Program-made: the position numbers and the translations under genes
The notes under the pieces: model-generated
The model's database searches: none
What the model saw: only the letters and a program-made list of their open reading frames with translations
What the model was told of the DNA's origin: nothing
In this document: positions 63,324 to 64,000 of the stretch, in pieces
Layout: each line of letters opens with the position of its first letter
Numbering within the stretch: position 1 is the first letter of the stretch
From: Pantoea latae
GTDB taxonomy: Bacteria > Pseudomonadota > Gammaproteobacteria > Enterobacterales > Enterobacteriaceae
Length of the DNA: 64,000 nt
Reading direction: 5' to 3'
Assembly (NCBI RefSeq): GCF_002077695.1
Contig: NZ_MWUE01000007.1
Span: 62,001 to 126,000 of the forward strand

Positions 63324-64000
63324 TTAAGGCAGATGCGGCAGGCGCAGATACTCTTCGCTCTGCATCTCCTGCAGGCGCGACAGGCAGCGCTGGTACTCGA
63401 ATTTCAGCCGCGTGCCCTGGTAAATTTCAAACAGCGAGGTTTCCGCCGCGACCACCAGTTTGACGTGGCGCTCGTAGAACTCATCCACCAGCGCGAGAAA
63501 GCGCCGCGCCTGATCTTCGGTTTTGTAAATCATCACCGGCACGTCGTAGAGCAGCACGCTGTGAAAGCGGCGCGACAGCTCGATATAGTCGTGCTGGCTG
63601 CGCCCTTCCCCGCACAGCGTCAGGAAGTCGATCGCCAGCACCCCTTCGCTGACGCCCAGCGTCGCCATCTGACGATGGTTGATCTCCAGCACCGGCGCGT
63701 CATCGCGCGCGCTGCCCGCCAGCGCCTTAAACATGCGCTCCATTTCGGCGTGCGTCGCCTCGTTAAGCGGCGCGTTCCACAGGTGCGCCGAAGTCAGGGT
63801 GCGCAGGCGGTAGTCGATGCCGGCATCGACGTTCATCACGTCACAGTGCTGTTTGATCTGCTCGATGGCCGGCAGAAAGCGCGCGCGCTGCAGCCCGTTG
63901 CGGTAGAGATCGTCCGGCGGAATGTTTGATGTCGCCACCAGCGTGATGCCGCGCGCGAACAGCGCCTCCATTAGCGTGCCGAGCAGCATGGCGTCGGTAA
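63324..64000 (-). CDS. zapE: Cell division ATPase ZapE, C-terminal part (partial)
   Basis: The frame is open to the right edge of the window (TDAMLLGTLMEALF and on) and covers about the last 225 residues of an AFG1-type ATPase (E. coli 375). Motifs ITLVATSNIPPDDLYRNGLQ and the sensor region through VLAIDFLTLCGEGRSQHDYIE are present. ZapE acts at the Z-ring under stress. The Walker A and B motifs lie outside the window. It is upstream of rplM on the same strand. Confidence 0.94.
   Translation of the reverse strand, partial: TDAMLLGTLMEALFARGITLVATSNIPPDDLYRNGLQRARFLPAIEQIKQHCDVMNVDAGIDYRLRTLTSAHLWNAPLNEATHAEMERMFKALAGSARDDAPVLEINHRQMATLGVSEGVLAIDFLTLCGEGRSQHDYIELSRRFHSVLLYDVPVMIYKTEDQARRFLALVDEFYERHVKLVVAAETSLFEIYQGTRLKFEYQRCLSRLQEMQSEEYLRLPHLP

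Overview
The window is a continuous stretch of an enterobacterial chromosome with a GC-rich coding style. It carries conserved housekeeping genes in the usual Enterobacterales order: nusA-rimP, ftsH-rlmE, rplU-rpmA-obgE, the mla/kds/lpt block, the rpoN block, gltBD, sspAB, rpsI-rplM and zapE. Nearly all proteins resemble Escherichia coli in length and motif. The absence of yhbE, elbB and yhcC, the pmrAB pair beside dacB and an enterobactin locus at this site suggest Erwiniaceae (Pantoea, Mixta or Erwinia-like). That placement is inference.

Layout. Positions 1-9 kb, mostly minus strand: infB start, nusA, rimP with two terminator hairpins in its leader, tRNA-fMet, tRNA-Leu, secG, glmM, folP, ftsH, rlmE, then yhbY (+) and greA. 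Positions 9.2-12.4 kb: dacB-pmrA-pmrB. Positions 12.4-31.4 kb: a complete enterobactin locus (fepA; fes-ybdZ-entF; fepDGC; entS; fepB; entCEBAH) with three Fur boxes in its divergent promoters. A mazEF toxin-antitoxin pair lies where E. coli has fepE. Positions 31.5-36.6 kb: obgE, rpmA, rplU, ispB, an Nlp/SfsB-type regulator and murA. Positions 36.6-49.0 kb: ibaG, mlaFEDCB, yrbG, kdsD, kdsC, lptCAB, rpoN, hpf, ptsN, rapZ, npr and mtgA. Positions 49.0-53.1 kb: two long gene-poor stretches around arcB, one holding the ArcZ sRNA. Positions 53.1-59.1 kb: gltBD. Positions 59.1-60.6 kb: an accessory pair, a GT2 glycosyltransferase and a hexapeptide acyltransferase. Positions 60.8-64 kb: sspB, sspA, rpsI, rplM and the C-terminal part of zapE.

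How the parts work together. The ent/fep locus makes (EntCBA, EntE, EntB, EntF, YbdZ, EntH), exports (EntS), re-imports (FepA, FepB, FepDGC) and hydrolyses (Fes) enterobactin under Fur control. The 36-45 kb block supports the outer membrane: Mla phospholipid transport, Kdo synthesis and Lpt LPS export. rpoN to npr is the sigma-54/nitrogen-PTS/RapZ regulatory block. ArcB and ArcZ are paired tail to tail.

No clearly new large multi-gene system is visible. The strongest candidates for something undescribed are the GT2-acyltransferase pair, the mazEF module inside the enterobactin locus, a possible small structured RNA between arcB and gltB, a small overlapping upstream ORF at gltB, and a nested dyad in front of the sfsB-like regulator.
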